Below are positions 48,096-59,630 of a stretch of 64,000 nt of DNA, piece after piece. The stretch lies in NCBI GenBank assembly GCA_021234155.1, contig JAJEKV010000020.1:1909275-1973274 (forward strand), written 5' to 3'. Under the pieces are notes generated by a model that saw only the letters and a program-made list of their open reading frames with translations, did not search any database and was not told where the DNA came from. The stretch is from Isoetes taiwanensis. Taxonomy: Eukaryota > Streptophyta > Lycopodiopsida > Isoetales > Isoetaceae. A program made the translations under genes and the position numbers. Each line of letters starts with the position of its first letter. The first letter of the stretch is position 1.

Positions 48096-49300
48096 TGGAA
48101 TATAATAGAATAGAATAGATTTTTTATCGTCCACGGAGACCAATTGGCCTATGGGACCCAAACAAAAAGAGAGCAGCAAGCGTATTACTGTCAGGAGTAA
48201 AAAACCCCTGCCCCGAAGGGTTTTCGAGGGTTACAACAATTGGGTACGCTGTACAATTGTATAGGACAATTCAATACTGTCTCGGAGGACACAATTGAGT
48301 CCATGTATCTATAACCTCTTAGAGGTATGACCCCAACAAGTCACGGACGCCGTATTCAATAACTCATGCAGCGGTTGGCCAGGCACTACCAACTGAACAT
48401 ACCACGCTCGGATATGGGCAAACGCTGGGTAGATCTGGAGGGCATGACATTCATCTTCAATGGCGACCTGGTGGCAACACTGACATAGCCTCTCCTTCCG
48501 TGCTTCCCGAGTCCAACATCCTATCTCAATGCGGAGACGAAGTGCACCTGTGCGAATCGAAGCTATAAGTTTGCGTTTCTTCATGGGCAAATGGGTGTAC
48601 AAGTACTAGTGTGGGCCTCTCTTGAGCCTAGGATTGACTTGCTGTTGATAGTGTGCCATCTTAACATGCGTCAGAGCATCTGCATCTCGGAGCGTACGAA
48701 TGAAAGTAGCATCTAGGTACAGTTTTAGTGCATTGTGATCCTTTTTTGTCCGTACCTGTATGCATCTATTTGCCTGTACGTCCCAACTTGAGAACCACTA
48801 AGCTTGCCTGTCCATCTAGCAGGCTTTGCGGCGTTGGGGACCCATAAAAAAGCAAGGTTGGGCAAACGTGTATCACCCATAGCGACCACCTTCTGGAAGT
48901 AAATAATATGGCGTTCCAATGCAGCCCTTTGAAGGGGTAGAAAACCTGTCTCCTGGAGAAGGATCTGGTATGGAACGGTGGATTTTACTCCAAGAGCTCG
49001 TGCCAAGAAGGCTTTCTCCACCTGCTCGAGATTATTCCAAGTGGTGAGGGATATCACTGGACCCCACACTTCTGCCCCATACAGGAGGACCGGCTCGACC
49101 AAGGTCCTAAACAGGTGTGACTGGTGGCCCCAGGCATACAACTCATGGAACAACCCATCCCTTGTCGCATGAAAATGAGAACTTACAACTACCCGAGGGC
49201 TAAATATCTACTTTTGTTCATCGATATAAAAGGTTACCTATGAGGGATGGAACAACCCATTCCTTGTCGTATCAAATTAGAACTTACAACTACCCAGATG
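48038..49300. repeat. Direct repeats flanking the LINE fragment
   Basis: GGGCTAAATATCTACTTTTG and the following ~40 bp occur at about 48038-48095 and again at about 49197-49245, left and right of the LINE piece. A second pair (GAACAACCCATYCCTTGTCG...CAACTACCC) repeats at about 49150-49192 and 49250-49296. The arrangement suggests local duplication around or after the insertion. Confidence 0.6.
48100..49170 (-). pseudogene. LINE C-terminal fragment (minus strand)
   Basis: From 49153 down, the translation reads LVEPVLLYGAEVWGP, EQVEKAFLARALGVKSTVPY and LLQETGFLPLQRAALERHI, the region behind the reverse transcriptase of LINE ORF2 proteins. A second frame (48602-48309) has the terminal zinc-binding part: ASIRTGALRLRIEIG, then CQCCHQVAIEDECHAL. 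The minus-strand 3' end near 48100 runs into an (ATTCT)n-like tail, a usual LINE ending. RT itself is missing, so it is 5'-truncated. Confidence 0.85.
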
Positions 49301-49931
49301 CACATTGCCCTACTTGGATGTGGTAGGCTAACATTTTGACAGCCATTTTTGGGACCCACTGCCGATCAGACCCACGTGATCTTTTGGTCATAATCATTTA
49401 CAACATTATTATTAAGACACATTAGTCGAATCTGCCTCATGTGTAAAAGACATTATAACTCCCATGATCAATGTCCTTATGTTGATGTTCCGAATCTTTG
49501 GCATGGTATGGAATCCCTGTTCAATTATCTCGTGTACTGGGCTATCTTGTAGCTAGACATGGGCAAGATTGAGATTTGAGGGTTATTTTGTCTTGCATTT
49601 TTCCTCTGCCTGTAGAGTGCGAATCAAAGCACCTGAATTGGGACCTATGGGACCCTTAGAGGGGTGCAATAAAGCATATCACATGCATATCTATCCACAA
49701 TGTATTGTTGAGTGTCGAAAAAAGAACATTTTTTTTTCAATGCAAGTACTGAATGCAATGTTCAAATGCTAAAAAATTATAGAATAATATTGCTCAACAT
49801 CATGTAAAATGATGGCATGCTAACTTCGTATATTCCTCACAAACCTTGTTTACATCCCTAATTCTCGTGTCTTTCTATTATATATCGTCTTCTTCTGTCT
49901 CTATTCAGAGGCTTGCGCCACAGAAATAATT
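49301..49931. other. Spacer and probable 5' region of the bHLH gene
   Basis: No ORF of note. The right part probably holds the promoter and 5' leader of the SAC51-like gene; I could not single out a convincing TATA box. Confidence 0.35.
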
Positions 49932-50467
49932 ATGGGAACCGCATCGAATCCTGGAGATCCAAATCTGATAGAGATTACTGAAGACCATTCCATTCTTTGT
50001 TTTCATGGTTTTCAGGTTAGTTCCGTTTTCATCTTCATTGTTTTCTGATTTAAACTCTAGCAGTATCCGGTAACCTTGTGTGATTTATGCAAAAAGGCGA
50101 GATATTTCTGTCAGCTAATGAAACCCATTACGTAGTTCTGTCTGGCGAGAAAGAATTTTATACAGGTGCCATTTTCAATTTCTCTTGTTCTGGATGTTCT
50201 GTGTTTTTGATTCGTGTTTTTCTACGTAGGCCATTCTATAGAACCACTTTCGGTAGGAAAGGGAAAGCACCAACGGCTTTTTGAAGGGAAAACTATACTG
50301 CAAGGCATCAGTAGCAACATTACATCATAAAGTGGAGATTCTTTGCTTCAATAAGCAACAGGGCTATGGCCATGCGGTAGGAGATATTCTGAAATTGTAG
50401 AAACAGTTTTTTTCATTTGCCTCAGGATGTTCAAGGGCCTACAAACCGAACTGACTCCCAGCCATGA
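49932..50467 (+). promoter_or_regulatory. Spliced upstream ORF of the SAC51-like gene
   Basis: An ATG at 49932 opens 28 codons ending exactly at a CAG/GTTAGT donor (exon end 50015). A CTCAG acceptor at 50425 precedes the next exon. Joined, the frame adds 13 codons and stops at TGA 50465-50467, passing over the first main-frame ATG (50427). The second main-frame ATG (50475) lies 7 nt after this stop, a classic reinitiation layout. SAC51-family mRNAs are known for conserved uORFs that hold down translation until relieved by thermospermine. Whether this peptide belongs to that conserved group is unproven. Confidence 0.5.
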
Positions 50468-51359
50468 TCAAAATATGGACTGCTTACATCTCTGCTGTCA
50501 ACAAGTGCAAGCCATGACGAATATGCAAGGGATGCTTTCTGATGCATGTCAGCGCACATCTGTCGCATACAACAGAGCTACAAATGATGGAAGAGACATG
50601 GTGCACTTAAGTCTTTTAAATGAAGTGTCTGTTTTTCAGAATCCATCTGCACGTAAAGGACAGAATTTTGAAGAGCTTGGCATTGCATATGCTCAACATC
50701 AGATAATAAATCCAACATATGCATCTTTATGGTACTATGATGTCCAGCATGAGTGGCCATTGGAAGTGCATGCTAAATCTTCTCCAAATATTTGCATTCC
50801 ATCTATGGCATGTGATGCAGTTCTGGTTCCATCTGCTGAATCTTGTACAAGCTTTCAGGAGGACAGCCAAGAGCTTGAAGCCCTCCTGAGCTCTGATGAA
50901 GATGAGGAAGATAGCACAGGACATTCTTATAGTCCCGAACGTTTTACGGGTCCATCCGAAGGATCGTGTAGCAGCCACAGGAGCATCCAGGACCACTTGG
51001 AAATGACTCTAGGGGATGAAGTAGTTAATGAAGAACAAACAAGGGTTGGGAAAGAAGAGTATGAAGTAAATTCTTGTTTTGGTGTTACTGCGCAGCCCCC
51101 TGATTCTGGTGTCAGAAAATTACAGCCTATCAAACAATCCTCGATGACCCGTTGTGCACCATTGATGAGAACCAGATGCAAGAGAACTTGGAGGAAGAGG
51201 AGGGTCAGGAGATCTGTGCAGCTGCTCAAGGAAGTTATCCCAGGAGCTGAATTTATGGACACCTTAATGGTCTTAGAGAAGACCATTAACTATTTGAAAG
51301 CACTACAGGTGAGAGCTAAAGAACTTGAGATCAACTCATCTGACCTCTATATGATATGA
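50427..51359 (+). CDS. SAC51-like atypical bHLH transcription factor
   Basis: A single open exon of up to 310 codons; translation may begin at 50427 or, more likely, at 50475 (MDCLHLCC). SAC51-family bHLH proteins act in vascular development downstream of thermospermine in seed plants. Support: an acidic block ELEALLSSDEDEEDSTGHS followed by a Ser-rich stretch (about residues 150-170), and a C-terminal bHLH (about 250-305) with RRVRRSVQLLKEVIPGAEFM and DTLMVLEKTINYLKAL. The basic region lacks the His-Glu-Arg DNA-contact set, as in this family. A CAG/GTGAGA donor-like site lies inside helix 2, but reading through it gives the family's usual end, so I treat it as coding. No frame breaks. Confidence 0.8.
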   Translation: MFKGLQTELTPSHDQNMDCLHLCCQQVQAMTNMQGMLSDACQRTSVAYNRATNDGRDMVHLSLLNEVSVFQNPSARKGQNFEELGIAYAQHQIINPTYASLWYYDVQHEWPLEVHAKSSPNICIPSMACDAVLVPSAESCTSFQEDSQELEALLSSDEDEEDSTGHSYSPERFTGPSEGSCSSHRSIQDHLEMTLGDEVVNEEQTRVGKEEYEVNSCFGVTAQPPDSGVRKLQPIKQSSMTRCAPLMRTRCKRTWRKRRVRRSVQLLKEVIPGAEFMDTLMVLEKTINYLKALQVRAKELEINSSDLYMI

Positions 51360-53064
51360 TGATATGATCTGATCTGATCTGGGAGGACACTAATATCAGT
51401 TTGATCCAGCAATATTTATTAAAAAAAAAATCTTTAGTATTTCAGACCACTCCCTTCAAATGGATACTGATCTTTGTTCCTGATTGTGCCATAATTTTTT
51501 TACTACCTCTTCCAATGAAAGCATATGTTTTGGAATAAGCACACAAGTTAATGGACCATACGTCATAAGGGTCATAACCTTTTAATGGACCATACGTCAT
51601 AAGGGTCCTTTTTAATTGAAGGCTATCTCTTTTATTACGGCTTGCACCTAATTATATCATCACTTGACCATTTAATTTCACGTTTCATTATATATCTTTG
51701 AACCACTGATATGATTCAAGAGTGTTCTTACAAGATGTTGTTGCCAATTTGAAGCATCCTTCAAACCTTACAATTGCAAATGAAAGCCTATAGTTATATT
51801 TGGTTCAATGATAGTGGTATATCATTGAATGCCCTGATTTTAATTGGTTCATCATAAGTTTGCTTGAATCTAGGGTCATGATTTTTGCCTTTCTAAGTTC
51901 AGTGGAAATGGCACTTTCTTATTTGTCCAATTGTCAATATCGATGGGAAATTTATGCGGCACATCGAGCGGCACCAAACTGAAAAAATTAACTTTTTTTA
52001 TTTCTCATGATTCCAAGTGTTCTATTATTGCAAACACTAACCACACTAACAATTGTGTCTGTCTTATCAAGACTTACACTACAAACTTCCCTATCAGGGC
52101 AATGACTAGTGATGGATACTTATCACACATCCTGGAGAGATGGTACAATTAGCCTTCCAATGGTAGTGCTCACTATGCATTTTCTTATAAGGAAGAAGTT
52201 TGCTATATATTCTATGCTATTGGGTTATGCTATTGGTTTTATATATTCTATTTTCTTTAGGCAATAGGATATTGAGCTAACTATTTGTTGTTGTTGTAGA
52301 GAGATAGAGGGTAGCAATGGTTGCATTCTGCATGAAGTTGTCTTTTATGTACCTCGATTCATATCATCAAAGCAACGAACCAAAGCTCTCATTGTATATA
52401 TTCATAGCGCCTATAATTTTAGGATTTGAGACCTTGTCATCCGTTATTGCTTTTATTTGTCTAAATTTAACCAAGCAATTCCAATTCTTAGTCCATGCAA
52501 TAGCTAATGGCATGACTCTAAATTTTTGTGTAATGAACCCAAATACCTATGAAATGCAGGGTATTTGAGCTCATGTTAGTTCTTCTCCATGGAACATATT
52601 GCATGTTAGTTGTTTATCAAGATTATTAGGAATTCCCCAGAGCGTGTAAATATATCATCTGCCAACATTTGGAGTGAGATACTTTTGAATGTAGACAAGT
52701 ATTTAAGGTGGTGGAAGTCTGCAAATTATCAATGGCCAGATAAATTGTCTTGGCAAAATCGGTATTATGCATCCTTGAAGTTATACTCCATGGGATGCGT
52801 TTGCATGCTCCTTAAGCATTTTGCAGTAGGTTTTCTTCATCGATTCATAGTCGTGGGTGTTTTTAGGTACTTTGTAAACTTAGACATAATGTGAAGTCAA
52901 TGACTTGAATCACATTATTGCTAGTCCTGTACGTCCAGGTATAGGACTATTCTTGAAGACCACGGAGCAGGGCAGGAATAAAGCACCAGGTCAAGCATCG
53001 GGTAGTGCCAAAGGTCCAAATAGAGGGCTGTCTTGCAGGTGATCCCGAACCCAGACCCTAAACA
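51360..53064. other. Spacer with short tandem repeat
   Basis: TTAATGGACCATACGTCATA followed by AGGGTC is repeated in tandem at about 51548-51607. An AT-rich stretch without recognisable genes follows. The part just before 53065 may include the remains of an LTR of E4, but no matching partner was found. Confidence 0.4.
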
Positions 53065-53108
53065 TTGTCGCCGTTGTCGGGTCTTAGTTCTTTTTCTCAC
53101 TCATCAAG

Positions 53109-54487
53109 ATGTATGCTCGCACTTTCACTCCTGAGGAACTTCTTAGCCAAACTGCTGCTCGCCTGGAACGCCACCAGCGCCGTGAAGCTGCTCGTAAAAT
53201 GTATGATCCAGACTATGACATTGAAGGAGGCTGTATCCGCTCACGTGCTTAGTCGGCGCCGCCCACCCCTCATGTTAGTTCTTGCCCTGGATCTTCCCCT
53301 GTGTGCAAGCACTGCTCTCAACCATAGTCGCCTCATCATACACCGGTACAGCCTACTCCTCGTTTCTTTCAAACTCCAGACAGCACTTATATTCATATTC
53401 CTTCTGGCCACACTCCTCTGCCTTCGCAACCGTCTTCTTTTCCACATGGTTTATCTTATCCTCATGTTTCCTTTGGCCCGCCTCATGTTCATGAATTTCT
53501 GCCTTCACCTTCATTTCAGCACTCGGTTCCTGTGTACAACATTACCGATCTCAAGTTAAATGAGGATGGCACCCAAGGCGCCTTGCCCACGAATGCCACT
53601 CTCTCGAGACCACCAGGTTTCATGGCCCCAATGCCACCGCCTTGCTCCCAGCCCATGGTTGTACCCCACGGCTATGTTCCCACATATGCTCCATTGTTGT
53701 ACACACATGTTCCGCCCCTGTCACCTATTCAAAATCTGAAGCTCACATACAACGATTTTTGGCAACACTAAGGGGAAGCCTTTAGATCAAAGTGCCCAAG
53801 CACATATGGAGGAATTTGAGGCTTTGGCTATTCTCAATGGCCACGCTCAACCTCAACTCAAGTTTCACATCTTTTCCACTACGCTGCGCGGAGCCCCTCA
53901 TCAATGGCTGATGGCCAACAAAAGTCATTGGAAACAAAATTGGCAGGAGATGAAGACTGCCTTTCTCTCTCACTATGGCACCACGGACGATGATCAGCAG
54001 TTTCTGAAGCAGCTGAATGATTTCAAACGAGCCTCAAAATACTTATCAGGTCCAGGCTCCTCCGGCAGGTGTCCCTCTGTCTTCATATCTTGAGTATGTT
54101 GACCCGTGGGGTGACATGACTCTTGATCAGGACCACGCGGTTGCCACTCTCCTGGATCCTTATCTGGCTCCCTGTAACAGGATCCAGCGTGTTGATGTTT
54201 TTTCCGACGACGACACTTCTCATGATACTGTTAATGTTGCTGCCGCCATGCAGCGACCACTGCTGGATGCTTCTCAGCAGCCTCTCTTCTTCACCACGCA
54301 AAGTGTTGAACCACCCGTCGTGTTCCAACCTCCGGCTCACACCATCACGGACACGGAGAGGTCGTTGATCTTGGAGATAACCAACCTGTCCAGTTGGCTG
54401 CAAATCTTCCACCACCTTATAAAGCTCGAGCTATTAGCCTCTTCAAGAAATTCAAGCATATCTTTGCGTGGAGCTACAAAGACTTAA
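53109..54487 (+). pseudogene. E4 Gag region
   Basis: It starts MYARTFTPEELLSQTAARLE, with stops at about 53250 and 53325. A Pro/His-rich region follows, then a gag core at about 53800-54050: MEEFEALAILNGHAQPQLKF, TTLRGAPHQWLMANKSHWK and FLKQLNDFKRASK. No zinc knuckle was recognised. Frame changes near 53775 and 54030. Confidence 0.7.
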
Positions 54488-56171
54488 GAGGTATCAAAAA
54501 AGAATTGGGGGAACTAACCATTCCTACCAAACCGGATGCATGTCCGATCTAGCAACGACAGTACAGGCTCAACCCCAATTATCGTGACCGTGTCAAGGCC
54601 GAAACTGATAAACTTCTTGCTGCTGGCTTGATCTATGAAGTCAAACATTCTGAGTGGGTGAGCCCGATTGTCATTGCTCTCAAGCACAATGGAAAAATCA
54701 GAGTTTGCGTGGACTATCAAAAATTAAATCAGGCCACGGAAAGGGATCATTTGCCCCTATCCTTCACAGATCAGGTTCTTGAAGAGGTAGCTGGCCATGA
54801 AATGTACTCATTCATGGATGGCTTTTTGGGTATAATCAAATCTCGATTAAAGCCAAGGATCAACTGAAAACAACTTTCATCATGCCCTGGGGCACTTTCG
54901 CCTATAAAGTGGTACCTTTTGGCTTATCCAATTCTCCATCCACTTTTCAACGCATCAGACTCTTTGTTTTTCAAGATTATATAAAAGACAATGCCTTTCT
55001 TCAAATTTTTCAGGATGACATTTCTGCATACAGCTCCATGGATGAGCATCTTGACAAATTGGAACTTGTTTTCCAAAAATGTGATAAATCAAGCATTATT
55101 TTAAATCCTGAAAAGTGCACCTTCTGTGTCACTTTGGGTGTCCTTCTTGACCATGTCGTCAGCAAAGAAGGTATCACCACAGATCCTGCAAAGATTAGTT
55201 GTGTGCTCAAAGCAAATGCACCTTCTAATATTAAGGAGACACGCTCATTTTTGGGCAAAGTTAATTATTATGCAACCTTCATTCCAGGACTTGCTGCCAT
55301 AGCAGATCCCATTCATAAACTCACGGGTGATGAATCCGCTTGGGCTTGGAATTCCCAGGCGGATGCAGCATTTCAGAAACTGAAGGTACTCCTGACTCAA
55401 GCTCCAGTCCTTGTTCCACCTCAATGGGACAAACCTTTCCATGTTCATGTTGATGTCTCTGCCTTTGCAATTGGTGTTGTTCTCTCTCAAGAATCTGGTT
55501 CTCACACGGATAAGCCCATTCGCTATGCTAGCAGAAAGCTTCATCCTGCTGAGCGTAATTATTCTGCCACGGAACGAAAGGCTCTTGGTCTCATCTTTTG
55601 TGTCCAAAGATTCCATCATTATTTGTTGGGAAGCAAAATCAAATTCTTTGTTGATCATCAAGCTCTTCTTTACCTGATTAACAAAGCCACGCCCACGGGA
55701 TGTATTGCCCGTTGGGTACTGCTTCTACAAGAATTTGCTCCCTTCGAGATCATTCACAAAGCTGGTAAGTCACATGTTGTGCCCGACTATCTTTCACACA
55801 TCCACACGGACGACCCGTCCACGGGTGTTTCAGATGTCTTTCCAGACGCACAACTCTTTTTGGTCACGGCCACACCCCACTGGTTTCATGACTATCAGCA
55901 ATATCTCCTCACTGGTGCCTTGCCGTCAGAAGACCCCACACTCCCTCCTAAGAAGCTCCGGTCACGTCGTCAGCAGTTCCTTAGAGAAGTCTGTGACTAC
56001 ATCATGGTCGCGGGACATCTCTACAAGCGTGGCAAGGACATGGTTTTACATCGGTGTGTTCTTCCTCATAAGGTGCCAGAAATTGTTTGCCAAGTCCATG
56101 AAGGCCTTGGTGGAGGACACTTCAGTGGTGATACCACGGGCCGCAAGATTCTTCTTGCTGGTTACTTTTGA
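54488..56171 (+). pseudogene. E4 reverse transcriptase and RNase H
   Basis: RT blocks: SEWVSPIVIALKHNGKIRVC (about 54650-54710), YKVVPFGLSNSPSTFQRI (about 54903-54956) and the catalytic FQDDISAYSS with both Asp present (about 55010). RNase H: HVDVSAFAIGVVLSQESG (about 55447) to HKAGKSHVVPDYLSHI. An in-frame stop near 54550 and a frame break near 54840-54880 disrupt the N-terminal part; 54882-56171 is open and ends in the integrase zinc region HEGLGGGHFSGDTTGRKIL. Confidence 0.85.
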
Positions 56172-56830
56172 CCCACGTTCTTCAAGGATGCCCACGCTCA
56201 AGCATGCAACTGTAACACTTGTCAGCGTGTGGGCTGACCCACGGCCCGTGACGCTCTTCCTCTCACGCCAGTCGCCACGCCATTACCCTTCAGCAAATGG
56301 GGGATGGATTTGTTGGCCCAATGGATCCACCTGCGCGGCACACCCGTGCCCGCTATATCTTGGTTCTCACATATTATAGCCACCAAGAGGGCGGAGGCCT
56401 GTGCACTTTCGGACAATACTGCTGCCAGCACGGTTAAGGTTCTTTATACACATGTCATCACGCATTTTGGCTATCCAACAGAGCTTGTCAGCAATCGTGG
56501 TATTCATTTTGTCAATCATACCATCAAAGAATTGACGGATTATTTGCACATTCACCATAGGAAGAATACACCCTACTATCTACAGGATAATGGACTTGCG
56601 GAAAGTACAAATAAGACACTTATCAACATTTTGAAGAAAATCTGTGATGCTTCTCGGACAGATTGGCAGGAAAAGTTACCTACTGTTCTGTGGGATTACA
56701 ACACGAGTTTCAAAATTGCTACAGGGCAAACACCCTTCAAATTAGTCTATGGCTAGGAAGCTCTCATGCCTTTTGAATATGTTCTTTCATCACTTCATTT
56801 CCAACTGGCTAAGATAGCTGCTTACAAATG
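56172..56830 (+). pseudogene. E4 integrase
   Basis: The zinc-binding CNCNTCQRVG (about 56205) and core follow in broken frames. The first catalytic Asp is in WGMDLLAQW, but the second site reads ELVSNRGIHF with Asn where DRG is usual. The Glu is in NGLAESTNKTL. A TAG ends the frame at about 56756 within what should read on as EALMPFEYV. Inactive. Confidence 0.8.
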
Positions 56831-57039
56831 CAAAGGCATGTCTTTTGTTGCTCAATAGTTATGGGTTGTCTTCTGAGCTTAGTCCCTGTAGAAGGCAATG
56901 ACACCCATCGCAACAACGCTCAACATCCTAATGACAACAAATTACATCGACCACATACTAGCAGATTCACAGCTGATGTCGTCAGGACATCCTCTATCTT
57001 CAATAGACGAGAGCAGACGACGCGCCCATCTTTGAGACG

Positions 57040-57330
57040 CGTACAAGTGCCTGTTCAACAGCAACGCATGCGGTACAACCACACTCTACAAGGGCGGAGC
57101 CCTCAGTGATAGCCATCCTCGCCGCGTTCCGAGACCGCACCACGGGAACTGTCGTGCACACGGCAAATATATATAGGCACCATGGCAGGAACATGCAGCA
57201 ATTCCTCGACAATATCAGTGTGATTGCCGAGAGTTCAACATCGCAATCCACACTCGGAGCCAACGCCACAATGAAAGCCGCCAGGACTGTCCTCATGGGA
57301 TATTTCAACGTAGATGCCCTGCGACAAAAC
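57040..57330 (+). pseudogene. Possible LINE endonuclease fragment
   Basis: One frame reads CGTTTLYKGGALSVIAILA, then GTVVHTANIYRHHGRNMQQF and VLMGYFNVDAL. This resembles the APE-type endonuclease of LINEs, with the usual GDFN motif changed to GYFN. It is cut on the right by the E2 LTR at 57331. The match is short and the call tentative. Confidence 0.4.
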
Positions 57331-58910
57331 TGTGACGTTCCAGCATAATATACGCTCCTAATACGTATATTATACTGCCACGTCACACGTACATGTCATA
57401 GATGACATGTACTTGAGAGCCGAAGAACGTTGCACCTAGGGGCCAAGAGTGCACCTAGGGGGGCAACCTCGAATGTTGTGCATGTTAATAAAACATACAC
57501 AACAAAAACCCCCTTGAACCCCATTTTCCAAATGGCATGAACCCATTTGGCCAAATGGTTAACCTAACCTAAAAAGGGTCTATATAAGGGCTAAAACCCT
57601 AAACCCTAGCTCTCTTTTCAATTTCGCATTTAGGGTTTTCTAGAGCTTCCTTCCCATCCTCGCATTTAGGGTTCTCTTGGGCCATTTCGGCCAAGGCAGG
57701 ACTCCAATCCGCATTGCTGAGCTCCGAAAAGCCGGATTTGCCCAACAGATTACCGATTCGCAGCCATCTCCAGCAAGATCAAGATCATGGACGCCTTCCG
57801 AGGATCAGCGGCGGGTCAAGGAGCAGGTATCTAGTTGTTCTATTGTGCAAATCCATCTTTGGGCATGGCAATAGGCCGATTTGGTGTGTTAGATCAACTC
57901 TAAAAGCCTTATAGATCCCGAGGCCCCCTAACTAAGGAATCTAACTCTGTTGTGTAGATAATTTCAGTTCCATGATGTTGGATGTATTTCATTCTGTGAC
58001 TTCCATGTCTTGGGAAGGGGGGTAGAGACTTAAAGTTGTGTAGAAAATGATCCTAGTTAGCACCAGTAGTTCCCAATTACTGCGGCCCGTGCACAGGAGC
58101 CCGCCTGGTTGTGGGTGGAGGGATCCGACCGGCTGACAAGGAAGAACATGTCCCTACACAGACTGACCCCTCTGGTGTGTAAGGCCTACCGGGGGTCTCT
58201 GCAGGCTAGGCTTAATGGCTTGTCGCTGCGTGTGGGCAAGGCATGAGCTCGACACTCGTGGGGTGATGCGTCACCTTCCAGTGAGTTGAAGTCGAATAAG
58301 AGCAGTGGCTCTCTAACCGCCTGTGAAGGGCATGGTTGCTTCTGGAGGGGAGGAGACTTCCCTCCTGCCTCATCGGGGCTGGGGAGATGCAACCGAGTAG
58401 TAGTAGCCCCTCTGGCTATTCACCCGGCAGGCTACGGTTAGGTCCCAAAGCTTCTCAACCTACTCTGCAAAGTGTGTACGGAGGGGCGGATGGTGTGGAC
58501 TACCCTCAGCCATGTTCTATGCCAGCCAAATCCATTGCCATGAATTCTGTCTGCAATGACCTCTGGAGGCCCAAGCCGTCAGTCATCCCCCTTGAGTCTG
58601 AGCCTTGGGTAGGACTCCCCCTTTCAGTTATTGTTTATGTTGATGTTGTTATCTCTTGTGATGTTGACGCTATGTTCACCCTACGAGGTGGTTGTATTTA
58701 TGTATGTTGTTAGTTTGTGCTCATGTTTGTTTATTCGCGCTTCCGCAGATAGGTCGACCCGATGGAAGACGGGTGAATGACACATCCACTCTTCCCTTGC
58801 TGGCTCATTCCACTGGGAGTGGAGTCAGGTGGATGGCCCCCGGTCTGCCTGCCGGGGAAGGCTCCTCCTTCAGATACGATGTGTGCATCGTATAGGGAGT
58901 AGACGTCACA
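57331..58910 (+). repeat. E2 5' LTR
   Basis: It starts TGTGACGTTCCAGCATAATA and ends GGAGTAGACGTCACA, directly followed by G and the primer site. No second copy is present in the window. Homology to the E1 LTR is visible through much of its 3' half (about 58440-58620). Confidence 0.85.
57581..57610 (+). promoter_or_regulatory. E2 LTR promoter: TATA box and telo-boxes
   Basis: TATATAA (57581-57587) is followed within 6 bp by AAACCCTAAACCCTAG (57594-57609), two overlapping telo-box motifs of the kind found near start sites of plant growth-related genes. Likely core promoter of the LTR. Confidence 0.6.
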
Positions 58911-58911
58911 G

Positions 58912-58923
58912 TGGTATCAGAGC
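58912..58923 (+). other. E2 primer-binding site (initiator tRNA-Met)
   Basis: TGGTATCAGAGC lies one base after the LTR, identical to the E1 site. Confidence 0.92.
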
Positions 58924-59125
58924 ATGATCTTGGTAGACCAAGATCGAGCACTGACCATTTTCCCTAGGACTAACAGTAGACTTCCAGTCTTGGGAACAAC
59001 ATCCCAAGCAAGAACCTCGAAAATTGGGAAAAAATTTTCTCAATTGTAGTGTAGTGGTAAGGCAATGCTAGCAATAGAGATAAATTTTAGATTTAGACAA
59101 ACTTAAATTCGCCAAAAATAAGGAA

Positions 59126-59410
59126 CCCCTCACAGAGTGCGCCCAGGCCACTTAGGATTCTAGTCCTAACTGTCTCTCGCGCACTGTGTGAGTGGTTGGC
59201 CCAACTAGACCCAGTTAGATGCATAATTGAGCTAATCAAATGAGGTAATTCGGCTTAATGCTTAAGTTCTAGCTAGTTTTGCATGTTAAAACACTAATAA
59301 AACCCTTGTAAATCGAAAAATGGGACCCAAAAAGAGGCAACCCCTCACAGAGTGCGTCCAGGCCACTTAGGACCATATTCCTAACTAGTTCTCGCGCACT
59401 GTGTGAGTGG
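59126..59410 (+). repeat. Two hairpin-forming repeats in the E2 leader
   Basis: A ~70-nt unit occurs at 59126-59195 and 59341-59410. Each starts CCCCTCACAGAGTGCG and ends CGCGCACTGTGTGAGTGG, which pair to form a stem of about 15 bp. The middle (CAGGCCACTTAGGA) is also conserved. Compensated spacing and conservation suggest RNA structure in the leader. Confidence 0.7.
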
Positions 59411-59521
59411 TAGGCACTTTCTGGCTGATTAAATCCAATGTTCTCCTCATATCTTCACTAATGCCCTAGATTTTTTTCCCCCATATGGAATTGCAGGTCC
59501 AAACCCTAAATCTTCCCTTCC

Positions 59522-59545
59522 TATAAATAGAAAGTTAGGGTTCCC
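59522..59545 (+). promoter_or_regulatory. Possible internal promoter before the H3-tail ORF
   Basis: TATAAATAG (59522-59530) is followed by GTTAGGGTT (about 59536-59544), a reverse telo-box-like motif, about 100 bp before the ORF start. The layout resembles that before ORF-B of E1. Confidence 0.45.
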
Positions 59546-59630
59546 ATTTTGTCGCCAGCACCCCCGGAGAACAGCTCGCCCAAGAAAACGATCTTCAGGC
59601 GCCAGAGCTCAAAATTCGTCAAACAAAGAC

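Larger units (their letters stand above)
53065..56830 (+). mobile_element. E4: decayed Ty3/gypsy retrotransposon body
   Basis: Gag, RT, RNase H and integrase follow in order on the plus strand. A possible primer site (TTGTCGCCGTTGTCGGG near 53067-53083, similar to the tRNA-Asp type) stands ahead of the first Gag ATG. No LTR pair could be matched, so both ends look lost. Confidence 0.75.

Noticed and set aside
57590-57612. AAACCCTAAACCCTA as telomeric DNA
   Set aside because: Only two units beside a TATA box inside an LTR; better explained as a telo-box promoter motif.
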